A stretch of 64,000 nt of DNA from Tribonema minus (lineage: Eukaryota; Sar; Xanthophyceae; Tribonematales; Tribonemataceae), in the NCBI GenBank assembly GCA_017506865.1, contig JAFCMP010000084.1, positions 1 to 64,000 on the forward strand. Reading direction: 5' to 3'. Shown here piece by piece: positions 1 to 11,420 of this stretch. The first letter of the stretch is position 1; each line of letters opens with the position of its first letter. The translations under genes were made by a program, and so were the position numbers. The notes beneath the pieces were generated by a model that did no database searches, was not told the origin of the DNA, and saw only the letters and a program-made list of their open reading frames with translations.

Positions 1-560
1 TCATTTTACAAGCAAGGGATTCAGGGGCCAATGATTCTGAAACCAAGCAGAGAAGTCAAGTGTAACATGCGACATGAACGCTACACGCATAGCTCAAAAG
101 CCTGAGAAGTACGACGATGATGATCCCCGATTACCTTAATAATTGAGATCTGAGGTCATGGATCAAAGCCCTGATCTGTAAGACTGCATGAGCAACCCTA
201 ACCCTAACCCTCACCCTAACCCTAACCCTAAGACTGGGTGCCATTGCCCTGGCATACCAGAATGTTTATAGCATACTTTGAAGTACGTCGAGGTGCATTT
301 TCCCCGCACTGTCAACCAGGAAAAATAGCAGCGCATGCTTGAAGTTTGGGGAGTCATCGTTAGCAAACAGCGTACGTGCATATCCACAAGTGCTCCAGCG
401 TGCAGATGAAGAATGGCGCGTCCGTCATCAGCAGCATCGGCTGCTGCGGTCAAGCATCAGCAACAGTGCTTGACACAGCCTGGCGTGTGACGTTCCCATG
501 CATGAGCACTGCCGCTGCCCAGTTTGCGCCTTGCTCAATACCTCCTAGAAGTATTGAAGT
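1..560. other. Non-coding stretch with a telomere-like tract
   Basis: No convincing coding exon is seen. The only marked feature is a CCCTAA tract at about 194-231. The stretch may be intron or 3' flank of the minus-strand gene A, whose nearest recognised exon is at 1408-1563. Confidence 0.4.
194..231. repeat. Interstitial CCCTAA (TTAGGG-type) tract
   Basis: About six CCCTAA units, one of them altered to CCCTCA. It lies inside the window and not at a chromosome end. The same unit recurs in at least a dozen other places here, which suggests TTAGGG is this genome's telomere unit, although end sequence is not seen. Confidence 0.85.
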
Positions 561-1320
561 TTACCCCTGAGAGCCCATCTGCACCGCCTTCCATCGTCAG
601 CACAAGCGCCGCAGGCTACAAAATTCAAATCAGTTGAAATCAACTTCAGAAGCTTTGCTCAAATGCGTAATAGTTAAACTTCACCTCCCTCTGCGCCACG
701 CCCACGCTGCTGCTGAAGGCCCCGCTAGTGCTTCAAAGGCTACAAACCTCAAACGTCCTTCATATCTACTTCAAAAAATGCGTCAGCGCACAGGAATGTA
801 GAAGTTCACCCCTGGAAGTCCCTTTGCACCGCCGCACAGCGCCTGCACGAGCGCCAGAGCTGCCGCAGTAATCCGTGCTCTGAAGCTACAAACTCTTTGT
901 ACTCAAATCCAACTTCAACTATATGCGCCCGCGCGCTTTAAGTTCACCTCTGGAAGTCCCTCTGCGCCACCACCCAGCGCCTGCACGAGCGCTGCTGCCG
1001 CTGCCCCCGTCAACGCTTGGACCACAGGCCACCAACTTTACGAAAAGACATCCAAGTACTTGATCTAGAGCTTCAAAAGTACGCGACTGCATCACAAATA
1101 GCTCAACTTCACCTCTGGGAGTCCCTCTGCACCACCACCCAGCACCTGCACGAGCGCTGCTGCCGCAGTAATCCGTGCTCTGAAGCTGCAAACTCTTGTA
1201 CTCAAATCCAACTTCAATTATATGCGCCCGCGCGCTATTAGTTCACCTCTGGAAGTCCCTCTGCGCCACCACCTAGTGCCTGCACGAGCGCTGCTGCCGC
1301 TGCCCCCGTCAACGCTCCAA
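560..1320 (-). repeat. Echo array of the 3' edge of a gene A exon
   Basis: About five imperfect tandem copies, at roughly 560-600, 685-750, 800-880, 942-1030, 1108-1190 and 1224-1320, of the last 60-90 bases of the exon at 1408-1563. Several keep a GTGAAC-type donor. Read on the minus strand they encode variants of LTGAAAAALVQALGGGAEG. All lie downstream of the parent exon in its own orientation. They look like tandem duplications spanning the exon-intron boundary. Confidence 0.7.
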
Positions 1321-1407
1321 AGGCCACCAACTTTATGAAAAGACCTTCAAGTACTTGATCTAGAGCTTCAAAAGTATGCAATTGCATCACAAATAGCTCA
1401 ACTTCAC

Positions 1408-4400
1408 CTCTTGGAGTCCCTCTGCACCACCACCCAGCGCCTGCACGAGCGCTGCTGCTGCTGCCCCCGTTAGCGCTCCGAAGGCCACCGCATCCGCCGC
1501 CGGCAGCGCCACCCCCGCTAGCGCCTTCCACTCCCCGTAGCCCTCGCCCCCAGCCGCAACAACCTGAAGGCATGCACAGTTTTGGCACTTATGTTCATTT
1601 TTTGGCACTTGTGTTGAGGGAGTGTCACCTGAGAACTGCATCGGGCAAATCGCAACAACCTGAAGGCATGCACACACGTGTCAAGAAGTAAATCTTGTGT
1701 ACAGTGAAGCAGCTCGTATGGCATTGGTGGTGAATATTTTATAGTGTGTGCACGTGCAGTAGTTCCATGTTTGGACCAAGAAGCAGGTAGCAGACACGGC
1801 ATTTGTAAGAATTTATCGTTCAATGCAAACATTTTGGGGGGTTTCTGGTGAGGGAGTGGCACCTGAGCACTGCCACCGGGCAAGATGGCCAGCACCCCTA
1901 AACCTGCAGCCATGTATACAATAGCGATTAATGTGTGGGCGTCGCCTGATAACTGCCGCTGGCGCGCACTACTGCATTCTCTAGCCACATCAACAACGTC
2001 GGTGAAGACTGAGACTGATGTCGACGAACACTTGCTGAGCACTGCCGTGTGCGAGCGTCAACACTGGCAGTGAAGACTGGGATGACACATGCAGGTTTTG
2101 CTGAGCACGAGTGTCAACATCAACAGTGAGTCTCTTACAAAAGAACCTAGGAGTACTCATCTTCAAGTCAAATACTGAACTTTGAATGTTGAATGTGCAG
2201 GTCAGAGTCTCAAAATGTGTTTGCGGATTGTTGCCTTTTTCCTGGTCACTTTTGACTTTACAAATTGGGACTGGGATGACACGACGCGGCTTGTGCTGAG
2301 CGCTGCTGTGTGCGCAACACTCCAAGAATAAACAACAAATTGCTGAGCACTGATGTGTGCGCAAAGGAGCCCCCACCAACTCCCCGTAGCCCCTCTCCAG
2401 CACCCGCCACAACCTGAAGCCATGGTTCTTTTTTGTTTATGAGCGTGTGCCTTGTGGGGCGAGTGCCAGCTGGGCACTGCCGCAGGGACGCAGCACTTCA
2501 ACTTGAAGTCGTCTGTCAGACACGGGATCGCCACTGGCGATACGGCATCCAGCCGCTGAACCTGAGCTATGACCTGGGGCGCGTGTTACTTTTGTGGGTC
2601 AAAGCTAGCTGAGCACTGCCGCGTGCAGCGCGCCAAAATGTCATGCCGACATGTGATTTAAACTGAGACATGCCATGGTCACCACTGACAGCTCCTAGAG
2701 CCTGTGATGACTGACGCTGCCACAAACTTAAAACCCTGAACACGCTGCGCGCGACTGGCGCCAACCACACCAGGGCGTCTGCGTTTTCTTGCGAGGTCGT
2801 TCCCTTGTGCCGGCGTCGCTGCCGCCGGCGCCGCGGCAGCGGCAACCGCTGCTGCACACCCTCGAAGGTCTGCCGCGGGCACCATTTGCCAAGCCAACGG
2901 GTGCTCTGGCGTGAGTTCGTAAATGACACATACGCGTACATGCATGCGCGGTGCACCACCACTTCACTTTGTCGGCTTTAACGCCATCGCGCAGTACGCA
3001 TAGCCCCACAGGGCAACGCGCTCTTGTCACTGGCCTGCCCTGCCATCACCCTGCTGCCGCCGCTGCCGACGCCTCCTCACCAGCCGCAGCTGCCGTCCAC
3101 TCGGGGCCATGAGCGTCACTGATCATCCTTTCGGGCAGCTGAAATGACTCGGCCAAATGACAAATATACGTACCAATGCACCATTGCAATGCACTGTGTT
3201 ATTACCATCGCACAATGTGCCACTCTCATCACTCGCCTGTGCGGGCGCCGCCGCTGCCGCCGCTGCTGCTGGTGCCTCCCCAGCTGCAGCCGCCTTCTGC
3301 TTAGCCTCAATGTCCGTGAGCGCCAGGAAATACGCCTCCGCATCCTTCTGCCGCAGCAGGCCGCTGCTGTAGAGCGCCAGCACCTTGTCCGCCGCGCTGC
3401 AGATTTGAGTGAGTGAGTGAGTAAGTGAGTCAGTGAGTCAGTTAGAAGTATGCCTCGCGCTGCAGATTTGAGTAAGTGAGTGAGTGAGTCAGTGACTCCG
3501 TCAAAAGTAAATGCCTCTGCATCCTTCTGCCTCAGCAGGCCGCTGGTGTAGAGCGCCAGCACCTTGTCCGCCGCACTGTAAGTTTAAGCGAGCGAGTGAG
3601 TGAGTGAGTGAGTGACTCTGCCTCAGCGGGCCGCTGCTGAAGCTGACCAGCACGTGGCCCTGCAATGTGAGTGAGTGAGTGAGTGAGTGAGTGAGTGCGT
3701 GAGTGACGCAGTCAGAAGTATGCCTCCGCATACTTCTGCCTCAGCAGGCCGCTGCTGAAGAGCGCCAGCACCTTGTTCGCCGCGCTGCAGATTTGAGCGA
3801 GTGAGGCACTGAGTGAGTAATTGAGTGAGTGGAGTGAATATGCCGCAGCAGGCTTCAGTGAGTGAGTCATTTAGTTAGTCTGCCACAGCAGGCCGCAGCC
3901 GTAGAGCTTGTCCGTTGCGCTGCAGATTTCAGTGAGTGAGTGAGTGAGTCAGGGAATGAGTCTGCTGCAGCGGGGGCCGATGCTGTTGTGACTTATTGCC
4001 TGTCTGCGGCGCTGCAGACTTGAGCGAGTGAGTCACTGAGTGCGCGAGCGAGAGCATGCACCGAGCATAGCAAGGCACCCCTTGCGCTGCAGCACTGAGG
4101 ATTTATGTGAGAGTGTGAGCGAGTCAGTCAGGGAGTAGGTGATCGCGTGAGTCAATGAGTGGATGGGCGGTGATACTGCGTGTAAACTGCTGCCCGCCAC
4201 TCCCTCAGTGGTACAAGCGTGCCATGCCTGAAGGGCCGTGAAGTCACACACATTCATCGCTGCTGTTTGTCGCTCGGCGGTGTCGATTGCGCAGCGACAT
4301 CGCAGCGCCAATCACACAGAGTGGCATCTCCGTGACAGCAACAATGACTGTCAGTACAACGAGGGTGCCAACAGGCGACAGTTATACCGCTGTAACAGTC

Positions 4401-7172
4401 GCAAAGATGCTTGAAAGTGTCATGCATCGACTTGGCAAAGACACTGCTGGGCAAGAGGGATGGCGCTGTTGAGCACTGCTGGAGCAGGGCACTTGCTGTG
4501 AGCGTCACTTTGCATTACGTAACTTCACAATTGAAGATTGCTCCTCCAGAACAGATTGCGACTCAGTGGCAGTGACTGGGTCATAAGCTGAGCGCACACG
4601 GATCTCAGCTCTGGGCTTGAACGTTGCATCCTCATGTGGGTGACATTTCAGTGCATTGCTGCAGATCAGTGATCTTCATGAGGAATTGGACCATAATTCT
4701 GGTGACAACGGCCGAGCCCAATAGCACATGTGTGCCACTGCGCCATACCAACGTGCGCACTTTGCGGCTACGCGAGGATGCCGTGTGGCATTGCTGTCAC
4801 GGCATCGAGGAAATAAAGTGAACATAAAAAATGAAGTGCGCACCCATACATAGGCGAAGCTGACACTCCAGGTCCTCACCTGAGCTCAGGCAGCAGCTTG
4901 TCCGCCAGCTCCTCGAGCTTCGCCGCATCGCGCAGGAAGTAAAGTTCACACCAATACTTGAGGTTGACGTTCCAATCCTCACCTGAGTTCGGGCGGCAGC
5001 TTGTCTGCCAGCTCTGCGAGCTTCGCCGCGTCCGCAGGAATGAAGTTCACACCAATAATTGAAGTTCATGCCAATAGTTGAAGTTGACATTCCAGTCCTC
5101 ACCTGAGCTCAGGCGGCAGCTTGTCCGCCAGCTCCGCGAGCTTCGCCGCGTCCACTGCTGCACGCTTCGCCTCCGCCTTCGCTGCCTCCATGACATCCTC
5201 AGCGGCGCCGGCTCCCGCGCCAACAGCAGCAGCAGCGGCGACAGCAGACGCCATCGCTGCCGCGGGCGCAGCAGCAGCGGCCGCCGGCGTGCCAGCTGCC
5301 ATAGAAGCAGCAGCGGTGGCTGCTGCGACGCCAGCAGATGTGGCGGCGGTGGCGGCGACGGGCGCTGCGACGGCAGCGGAGGCGGCTGTAACTGGCGCAG
5401 CTGTTGCTTGCATCACAGCAGCAGTTGGCGCGTCTGCAGCTGGTTGCGCTGCTGCTGCTGCTGCTGCCGGCGCTTTGATGCTCGCTTCTTTCAGAGTGGG
5501 CGGTGTTGCGATGCCCCCTGCACAGGCGGGGCAGTCAGCAAACGAGTTCGCGTGTCAGCAATCAACGTGTTTGCTTCTGTCAAAGATGGAGTCAACAAAC
5601 AAGACAAGACTTGCAGATCCAGAAACTGAGTGGAACGCAGAGTCCAAGCTGCAGATCACTGGCTTGGTAATGTGTTGTTCCGCCTACTTTACGGAGTAAA
5701 GCACTGTCCACAAGAAAAGCACTGTGTACAAGCTACCAGATGCTGTATCAGCGATGCACGACACCCCAGACCAGCTTCACTGCATCAGTGCTCAGTGCAC
5801 TGGAACTAAAGTCCGCAGCGCACCGCTTTGATTGAGCCACAATAACGAGGGCCTGACGGCTGGTCTTTACAGATACCTGGCCCCTCTTGTACCTACTTCA
5901 AGTGCATTAGTCAGTCTCTGACACCCCTATGTACACCATGTACTGTAGAGCAGAGTCTGAGGATGCACATTGTCCATGGCGGTAACTTGCCAGCCGCCAG
6001 ATTCACCGTGTTCGTGGTGCGTTCTTACAATGTGATGCTGGGTGCAGTCATGGTGCACACCCGAGTTGAGGTCACAACATCACAAAGGTCGGCGTTTCTA
6101 GACAAGTAGTGGACAGAAAGGCCCTTTTTTGGACGCAGAGAGTGCCAGTGCTCAGTGATCTGTACGTGGATAGTAGCATTCATTCTCTCTGTCGGCAAGG
6201 AAGCCAACGGAGGATAGCGTAGCAAGTAGCCGTACAGCGAGAAAAATACCCACCCACCCACGCCTATGTTCTCGGTCAAGAGTAGGTGTGGACACGGGGG
6301 GAGTGGAGAAGGGGGGGGGGGGCGGGAGAAAGCATAGGCGCAAACGCGGTCGGACCCAGGATCAGGGAGGGAATACATACCCCCCCCCTCCCCCTCTCCA
6401 CAGAATGCATATCTACATATCTTGACCACATGAACTGCTTTGTGTTTTGTGTTCGTATGTGTGCCTGTTGGTGTTGAACTGCACTGGACCTCTCGATCTT
6501 GTACAAAAAATGCAATCCATTTGAAAGGTCTTCACCATGAGCTCTAGATTTGACTGCATGGATAGCACCGAGCGACCAGCTTTATGAGGTGTCATGCCAC
6601 CGAGTCCACGGTACTTCTACTTAGAAGTACACGACAGGACATCAGTATCTGAGCCGCTACTTGTGCAGCTTCTCGCCATGACAGTGCCGTTGATCTTCAA
6701 TTCACAGTGATGTATTTTGACCTGCTACCGCAATGTGCGTAGAGCACAGGCATTCATACTAAACTTCAAACTTTATAGTGCCATACTTCAAACTCCTACT
6801 GCGCGCCTCACCAGTGGCGCCAGCATCTGTGTCCGCCGCCGCTGCCACCGCCGCCGCCGCCATTGCCGCGCCGCAGACAGCCGCGCCCTCCGCGCCAGCA
6901 GCTCCAGCATCACATGCAGCAGTGCTCAGCTCGCCGACCACATCGTTCTTTGCCTGTAGTGCAGAGGCCTCGACTGCAAGTTCGCTGCTGCTGCCGCCTG
7001 CTACGGCACCGGCGCTGCCGCCGCCGCTGTCACTGCTGCTGGTTTTACTACCGCCGCCGCTGCTGCCACCGCCGCCGCTGCTCTTCTTCTTGTTTGCAGC
7101 CACAGAGCCGCCAAAATTGAAGCCCCCAAAGCTTGGCTTGCCGCTGCCGCCAAAAGGTCCACTTACTGCCAT
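1408..7172 (-). CDS. Gene A: Ala-rich protein with FG-containing N-terminus (partial)
   Basis: I do not recognise the family. Exons on the minus strand: 7172-6812 (starts ATG), 5517-5103, 3396-3237, 3138-3081, about 2869-2750, and 1563-1408. Phases match for the first five junctions; the link from 2869 to 1563 is unsure and later exons may lie outside the window. The N-terminus reads MAVSGPFGGSGKPSFGGFNF and continues Gly/Ser-rich, like FG nucleoporins, but there are too few FG repeats to name it one. Exon 2 is Ala-rich and ends in a helix (KLAELADKLPPELR). Exon 3 gives AADKVLALYSSGLLRQK and a coiled-coil-like stretch. The fifth exon carries the basic motif ARKRRRP, a possible nuclear signal. 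The exon 3 donor appears to be GC (CAG|GCGAGT). Several exons have echo copies of their edges in the adjacent introns. Nuclear location is inference. Confidence 0.5.
1640..2425 (-). repeat. Echo copies of the 5' edge of the 1408-1563 exon
   Basis: At about 1650-1677 and 2370-2417 the acceptor plus exon start of the 1563-1408 exon (CTTCAG|GTTGTTGCG type) recurs in the same orientation. The farther copy extends about 45 bases into exon sequence. Both lie upstream of the parent exon in transcription order. The DNA between holds TGAGCACTG motifs and no other clear exon. Confidence 0.6.
3400..4100 (-). repeat. Echo array of exon 5' edge with GTGA microsatellites
   Basis: About seven degenerate copies of the acceptor and first 40-70 bases of exon 3396-3237, at roughly 3450, 3515-3580, 3615-3670, 3715-3800, 3838-3930, 3960-4022 and 4075. 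They are separated by GTGA/GAGT tetranucleotide runs. On the coding (minus) strand these runs read ACTC repeats leading into TCTGCAG, so the microsatellite supplies the polypyrimidine tract of each duplicated acceptor. Confidence 0.75.
4100..4870. other. Intron-like stretch without recognised genes
   Basis: Lies between two gene A exons (5103 and 3396) and holds no credible exon. Short open frames here lack splice context and recognisable composition. Confidence 0.4.
4870..5050 (-). repeat. Two echo copies of a gene A exon 3' edge
   Basis: Two copies, about 4876-4932 and 4978-5034, of the last ~55 bases of exon 5517-5103, each followed by a GTGAGG donor. Both would encode close variants of KLAELADKLPPELR. 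They lie downstream of the parent exon. Substitutions among the three copies are few, so they appear younger than the 560-1320 array. Confidence 0.8.
5520..6810. other. Gene A first intron
   Basis: Between exon 1 (ends 6812, phase 1) and exon 2 (starts 5517, needs two bases), so direct splicing is phase-consistent. Holds runs of G and C around 6290-6400. No internal exon was supported. Confidence 0.45.
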
Positions 7173-8240
7173 CGTCCACTCTCTGCCTGTGGGCGCGGGC
7201 CCGCTTGAAGCCCTAGCCCTAGCTGGCATGGCTGTTTTGTGGCTGGTGCTGAGGCCTGGGCACACCAAACGGGGGACAGCAGCCAGTTGAGGTGAAGCGA
7301 TTTGACGCTGATACAGTTGCAAGTGCGTTGAGCTGTGCTCAGCAATGCGTTGCTGCTGCATCCATATGTGTGTCGAGCAGAGAATTTGTAATTGTAACAA
7401 GCTACCTGACGAAAAAGACATCTGAACGTTGCATTCTGCTGGCGTTGTGCGGCGCAGGAATTCAGCAAAGATAGCAGGTTGATGGTGGATCCACTCCTCG
7501 TCGTATCAAGAGCACATGCATTGAACATGAACACTGGCGGTGAAGTCAGTATGACGGTCAATGTCAGCGTGCCTGGCAATGTACAGGTAGCGCGCGCGAT
7601 AGCCAACCCCTGACTTTCATGCATGCACAATATATGCGCCGACGCAATCGCGGATGCTGGTGCAAAGCAGCAAGTGCCGATCAAGTCGCGGCACTTTGTG
7701 ATGAAGCTTAAGAGTAAACTGACGTTCCAGAGTGCTTGAAATCAATGTCATGAGGCAATATCTTCACAAACGCGATCGACTGACATGATTGAAGGCGGAT
7801 CTGAGTTTACCTGCATGAAAGGCGAACGCATGGCTGTAGATCACCAACCCGCAGGCCGCCAGACATAGCAGCTGCCGTCGGGACTCTCCCCCCGAATGCA
7901 TGGCGACCGCTGGTGCCTGTCCTCACAAGATTCCCAAGTACACACTTCACCTTCTTCAAGTGCTTGAAGTTCATTGATCCAGTCGAGAACTTTGGTGGTG
8001 GCCTGGAAAAGATCGGCGCTACCCCCTTCTTTGACTTGTCTGTGCCTGGCCGTGCACAAGATGGCAATACGTTACAGTGATCCAGCAACGCGGCGAGAGC
8101 CACGGAAGTAGTGCAAGCGTTCAAAGTTCTACCACCAGGTCAAGTTGATGCAGTTGCTCAAACTTTTCTGTGTCCTTTTCGTGATCATATTAGAAGAGAT
8201 CATCATGGCGTGGAGCCGGCGTGTGCAAGGTCATCGCCTT
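7172..8240. other. Region between gene A start and the helicase-like pseudogene
   Basis: No supported gene. It should include the promoter of gene A, whose ATG is at 7172 on the minus strand, but no TATA-like or other element could be defended. Confidence 0.3.
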
Positions 8241-9075
8241 CAACCCCTGACCACGGCGACCTCCTCCCTCCTGGTGTGACCACATCATCAACATGTTCTT
8301 CGGCGTTCGCATTCAGCGCTAGCCGCTTCGCCTTCCAACAGATCCACCGCCACGTCTAACGTCTTCAAGCTTCGCCGCACGATGCAGCGCATGCTTGCAC
8401 CCACTCCCACGGCACTGCACCAGCATGTAGGGCATCACCACTGGCGGTTTGACCGGTGCCGGTCAGCGCTACTCAGCTACGGCAGCGCCACCTTCTGATA
8501 TACGCAAATTTGAACTCATAGTTCTGAGCGATGAAACCATCGGCGCTGTTCTAATCTTCTGCGAGTTCATGGCTGGTGACTGCGCACTGCTGTAGCTGCT
8601 CTCCACTTTGTCTTGCATCCAGCGTTGGGTAAATTGCCGAACCAGAGCATCCGGGTGTCGTTTTGTCGTTCAACCAGTGCTGTCGCTGCTACTGGTCATA
8701 ATCACATGTTGAATTAATATCACCCCCCCTCCCCCCCCTGTTTCTACCCTCAGCGTGGAGCGATGCGTCGTGTCTGAGGCGGTGAAGAACACGGGCAGAG
8801 ACGCCATGGTGGCGGCACGCACCAGCTATGAGAAGACGGTTTCGCTGTCTCTGAGCACTGTGCTGCGGCTCAATCTTCAACTCGCGCAGCAATCGCCATC
8901 GGTCGTGCAGGCAATCATCGTTAAGCCCACGGCTGAAGCGGCGCTGCGGCTGAAGGAGAGCACGTTGCTGCCCATGGTGCAGTGCATGGGGCTGACTGGC
9001 AGGGTAAGTGGCAGGCTCATGCACAATTGGCCACATATGATACTTCAATGATGAGGTTTGATATCCACTGGGCAC
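8240..9075 (+). pseudogene. Degenerate duplicate of gene B exons 1 and 3
   Basis: From about 8240 the sequence follows the 5' region, exon 1 and exon 3 of gene B. The exon 1 counterpart starts at ATG 8293 but is disrupted. Exon 2 is absent. The exon 3 counterpart (8754-9003) has exactly the parental length of 250 bases, is open, and keeps CAG acceptor and GTAAGT donor. Its Walker A motif, APAGYGKT in gene B, reads ARTSYEKT here, so ATP binding would be lost. Flanking intron sequence is also homologous, so this arose by DNA duplication and not by retroposition. Probably a pseudogene, although the open exon leaves room for a chimeric transcript. Confidence 0.75.
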
Positions 9076-9139
9076 GATGTGCCTCTTTTACTGTACACGG
9101 GTGTACTGCCCAACAGCAATCACCCTGCCAGTCAGTCCA

Positions 9140-9560
9140 GTGGACATCAAACCTCAACTTTGAAGTAACAACATGTGATCATCGTGTATGAGTATTGCCG
9201 CTCACGCGGCCAGGCAGCCCCATGCGCCGCACCATGGGCAGCGGCCTGCTGTCCCTCAGCCGCAATGCCGCGCCAGCCGTAGGAGTCAGAATGATGGCCT
9301 GCAGCACCGATGGCGACTGCTGCGCCAGTTGAGCATTGAGCCGCACGGCAGTGCTCAAGCACAGCGCGAACGTCTTCCCGTGGCCGGCAGGCGCCACCAC
9401 CATGGCGTCTCTGTCCGTGTTTTTGACCACCTCGGAGACGGCCCATCGCTCCACGCTGAGAGTAGAAACAACAGGAAGGGGGGAGCAAGAGTAATATAGC
9501 ATAACCAGTAGCAGCGCCAACACTGAAGGAACAACAAATGACTCTGTCTGACACTTTGAA
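9140..9560 (-). pseudogene. Inverted third copy of gene B exon 3
   Basis: On the minus strand 9455-9206 is a third 250-base copy of gene B exon 3 with CTCAG acceptor and GTGAGC donor, plus homologous intron on both sides. It encodes WAVSEVVKNTDRDAM and an intact Walker A (APAGHGKT). Many differences from gene B are at third codon positions. No other exon of a minus-strand paralogue was recognised, so it is listed as a gene fragment, but its protein-level conservation is notable. Together with 8700-9075 it forms a large inverted repeat. Confidence 0.7.
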
Positions 9561-10260
9561 GCATGACTTCACAACAGTCACTCAACTAGGAGGGTAGAAG
9601 CAGGGCTCAGTCAATGGTGGTGGCGCTGACGCTCAGTCCCTTGATCAACTCAACGGAGAGCAGCTATGACATTGCGCAAAGGCATTGTGACAAGCCTTGA
9701 GGTCGCGCGGTCACACACCTTCAACCCCGGACGCACCTGTTGAACGCTTTCCTTGACCCTTAGAGTCGCAAGCATTCTTCAGCACTTTGGCTCCGTTGAA
9801 GTAGATGCATTTTCAAGCACTTGGACTTGCTTCGAAGTGGCAGCAGCTGACTCTGCTGATGCACGGTGCAGCACCCTTGCATCTCTTTCTCTGGCAGTGA
9901 AGAGAGCTTACGATGACACATACATTTTATAGGCATGGTTAGCAGCTTGACTGATGGATGTTTGTGTGCCACATGCGTTGTGACTGCCCTGCTTTGGGAC
10001 ATGTGATGTAAAGCTTGTACCAACATATACTACCACAAAAACAAGTACTGCCCTTAGCATTGCCCAATTCAAACCATTTATCAGCGGGCCCGATCGAGCA
10101 TAACTGAAAAATGCGCTGTAGGTGGTTGAGCGCTTGTCAAGAAACCCTTGGCCTCTTTGAACCATATTTCTCATTGATAAATGAGGTCTGCATCACTGAT
10201 CACTGATCCCCAGGCAAGAGTGCCTACACACACGGCCGCAAACATTGAGTTGTGAAAAAT
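9560..10260. other. No gene recognised
   Basis: Short frames only, with scattered ACTTCAA/TTGAAGT motifs. Nothing supported. Confidence 0.3.
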
Positions 10261-11420
10261 TCGATGCAATCAGTCATCAGCATGCAATCGGGATGGGTGT
10301 CGACAGGCGTTGCAGCAGCACAACAAGTAAGAAAGAAGCACAGCGCAAGCTGCCGAAGCTGAGCGCTGCTGCCTGTACGTCACATAGCTGATGCATTGGT
10401 TAAGGCGCTGCTCGAAAACCAAGCCGTGCTTCGCGCTCCACGAATGTGCCAATGCCCTCCATCCCCGCTGGCTGACAGGCAACGCGAGGTTGCGGCGCTG
10501 CGCATGGTGTAGAACACATATCGAGCAGAGAAGGGCACGAGTCAGCTGTACTGCGATGAACTGCTGCTGTACTGCCCTGTACTCTCGGACAAAAGCCTTT
10601 AAGTGTATGTTTGATGAAGACCGCAAGTGAGACTGGATGTCTGGGTGGTTTCTGCAGCCGAGTCATACACAGAGTAATTTGACCTCCACTGCAATATCAC
10701 AGCTCAGTATGCCAGCGCCCTGCGTGGTTATGTTATGATGCGCTCCGCAAGCACTTGCGCCAACAACACATATTTTTCTGAAGCCTTTCAACATACTCAA
10801 AAGTATGTACCTTTCACATGCCTCTACTTGTGAATTATATACCAGCATACCTGCCCAAGTACGGCATGAGCGCGCAGACCGACTCACTCAGAGTATGCGA
10901 TCATTGCACCTAACAGCAGCGCCGACAGTACAAGCATCGAGCAGCAGTGTCCTCTTTGCTGAACAACGAACACGGCACAGCGGCAAAGGCGCACGACTAC
11001 ATACTTTGAAGTACATGAGTAAGTCGGCATATTTTGATGTGCGTGTTGCATACATATTCATGTACGCATTTGCAATGCGTGGGCAAACATGCAAAAGTCT
11101 GTGGTCAGCTGACACAGGGCGCAATCAACGCAGATGCGGAGGGTTCACCTTTGTAGATGTCTGGATTGCCACATTGTCAAGAGGCAACTATGTAGCAAAG
11201 TCACATGCATCGGCTCAAGAGGTGTGCATACCACGACACCACCAAAGAACGTTCCCGTACCTGGAGAACAGTTCCCAGCTGACACCTTTCCTGTCCCCTC
11301 AAGGTGCAGCGAGCACTGTTACTCCGTGTAGGGCAGGTATGTATGTATGCGCGCAAGATGGGCGCCACAGCTGCATTGACGCATCACGTTTGAGCAAGCG
11401 CACGGCACTGGTGGTTGAGC
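10260..11420 (-). pseudogene. Diverged duplicate of the 3' part of gene C
   Basis: Three collinear blocks match the region 28980-30480: about 10270-10320 with 28981-29040, 10400-10640 with 29505-29690, and 11245-11410 with 30270-30470. The second contains a counterpart of the putative last exon of gene C, with a shared EREARLG but an upstream frame shift. The third contains the edges of the exon at 30372-30279, including its acceptor and GTACGG donor, but the exon body no longer reads as the same protein. Spacing between blocks differs, so the duplication is old. Confidence 0.55.

Noticed and set aside
194-231. CCCTAA tract as a true chromosome end
   Set aside because: The tract is short, flanked by ordinary sequence on both sides, and many similar tracts occur throughout.
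3400-4100. Regularly spaced GAGT repeats, considered as a CRISPR-like array
   Set aside because: Spacers are copies of one exon edge, the repeats are simple tetranucleotides, and the context is eukaryotic.
5078-5699. Two long plus-strand frames
   Set aside because: Antisense of gene A exon 2; the minus strand has acceptor, donor and donor echoes.
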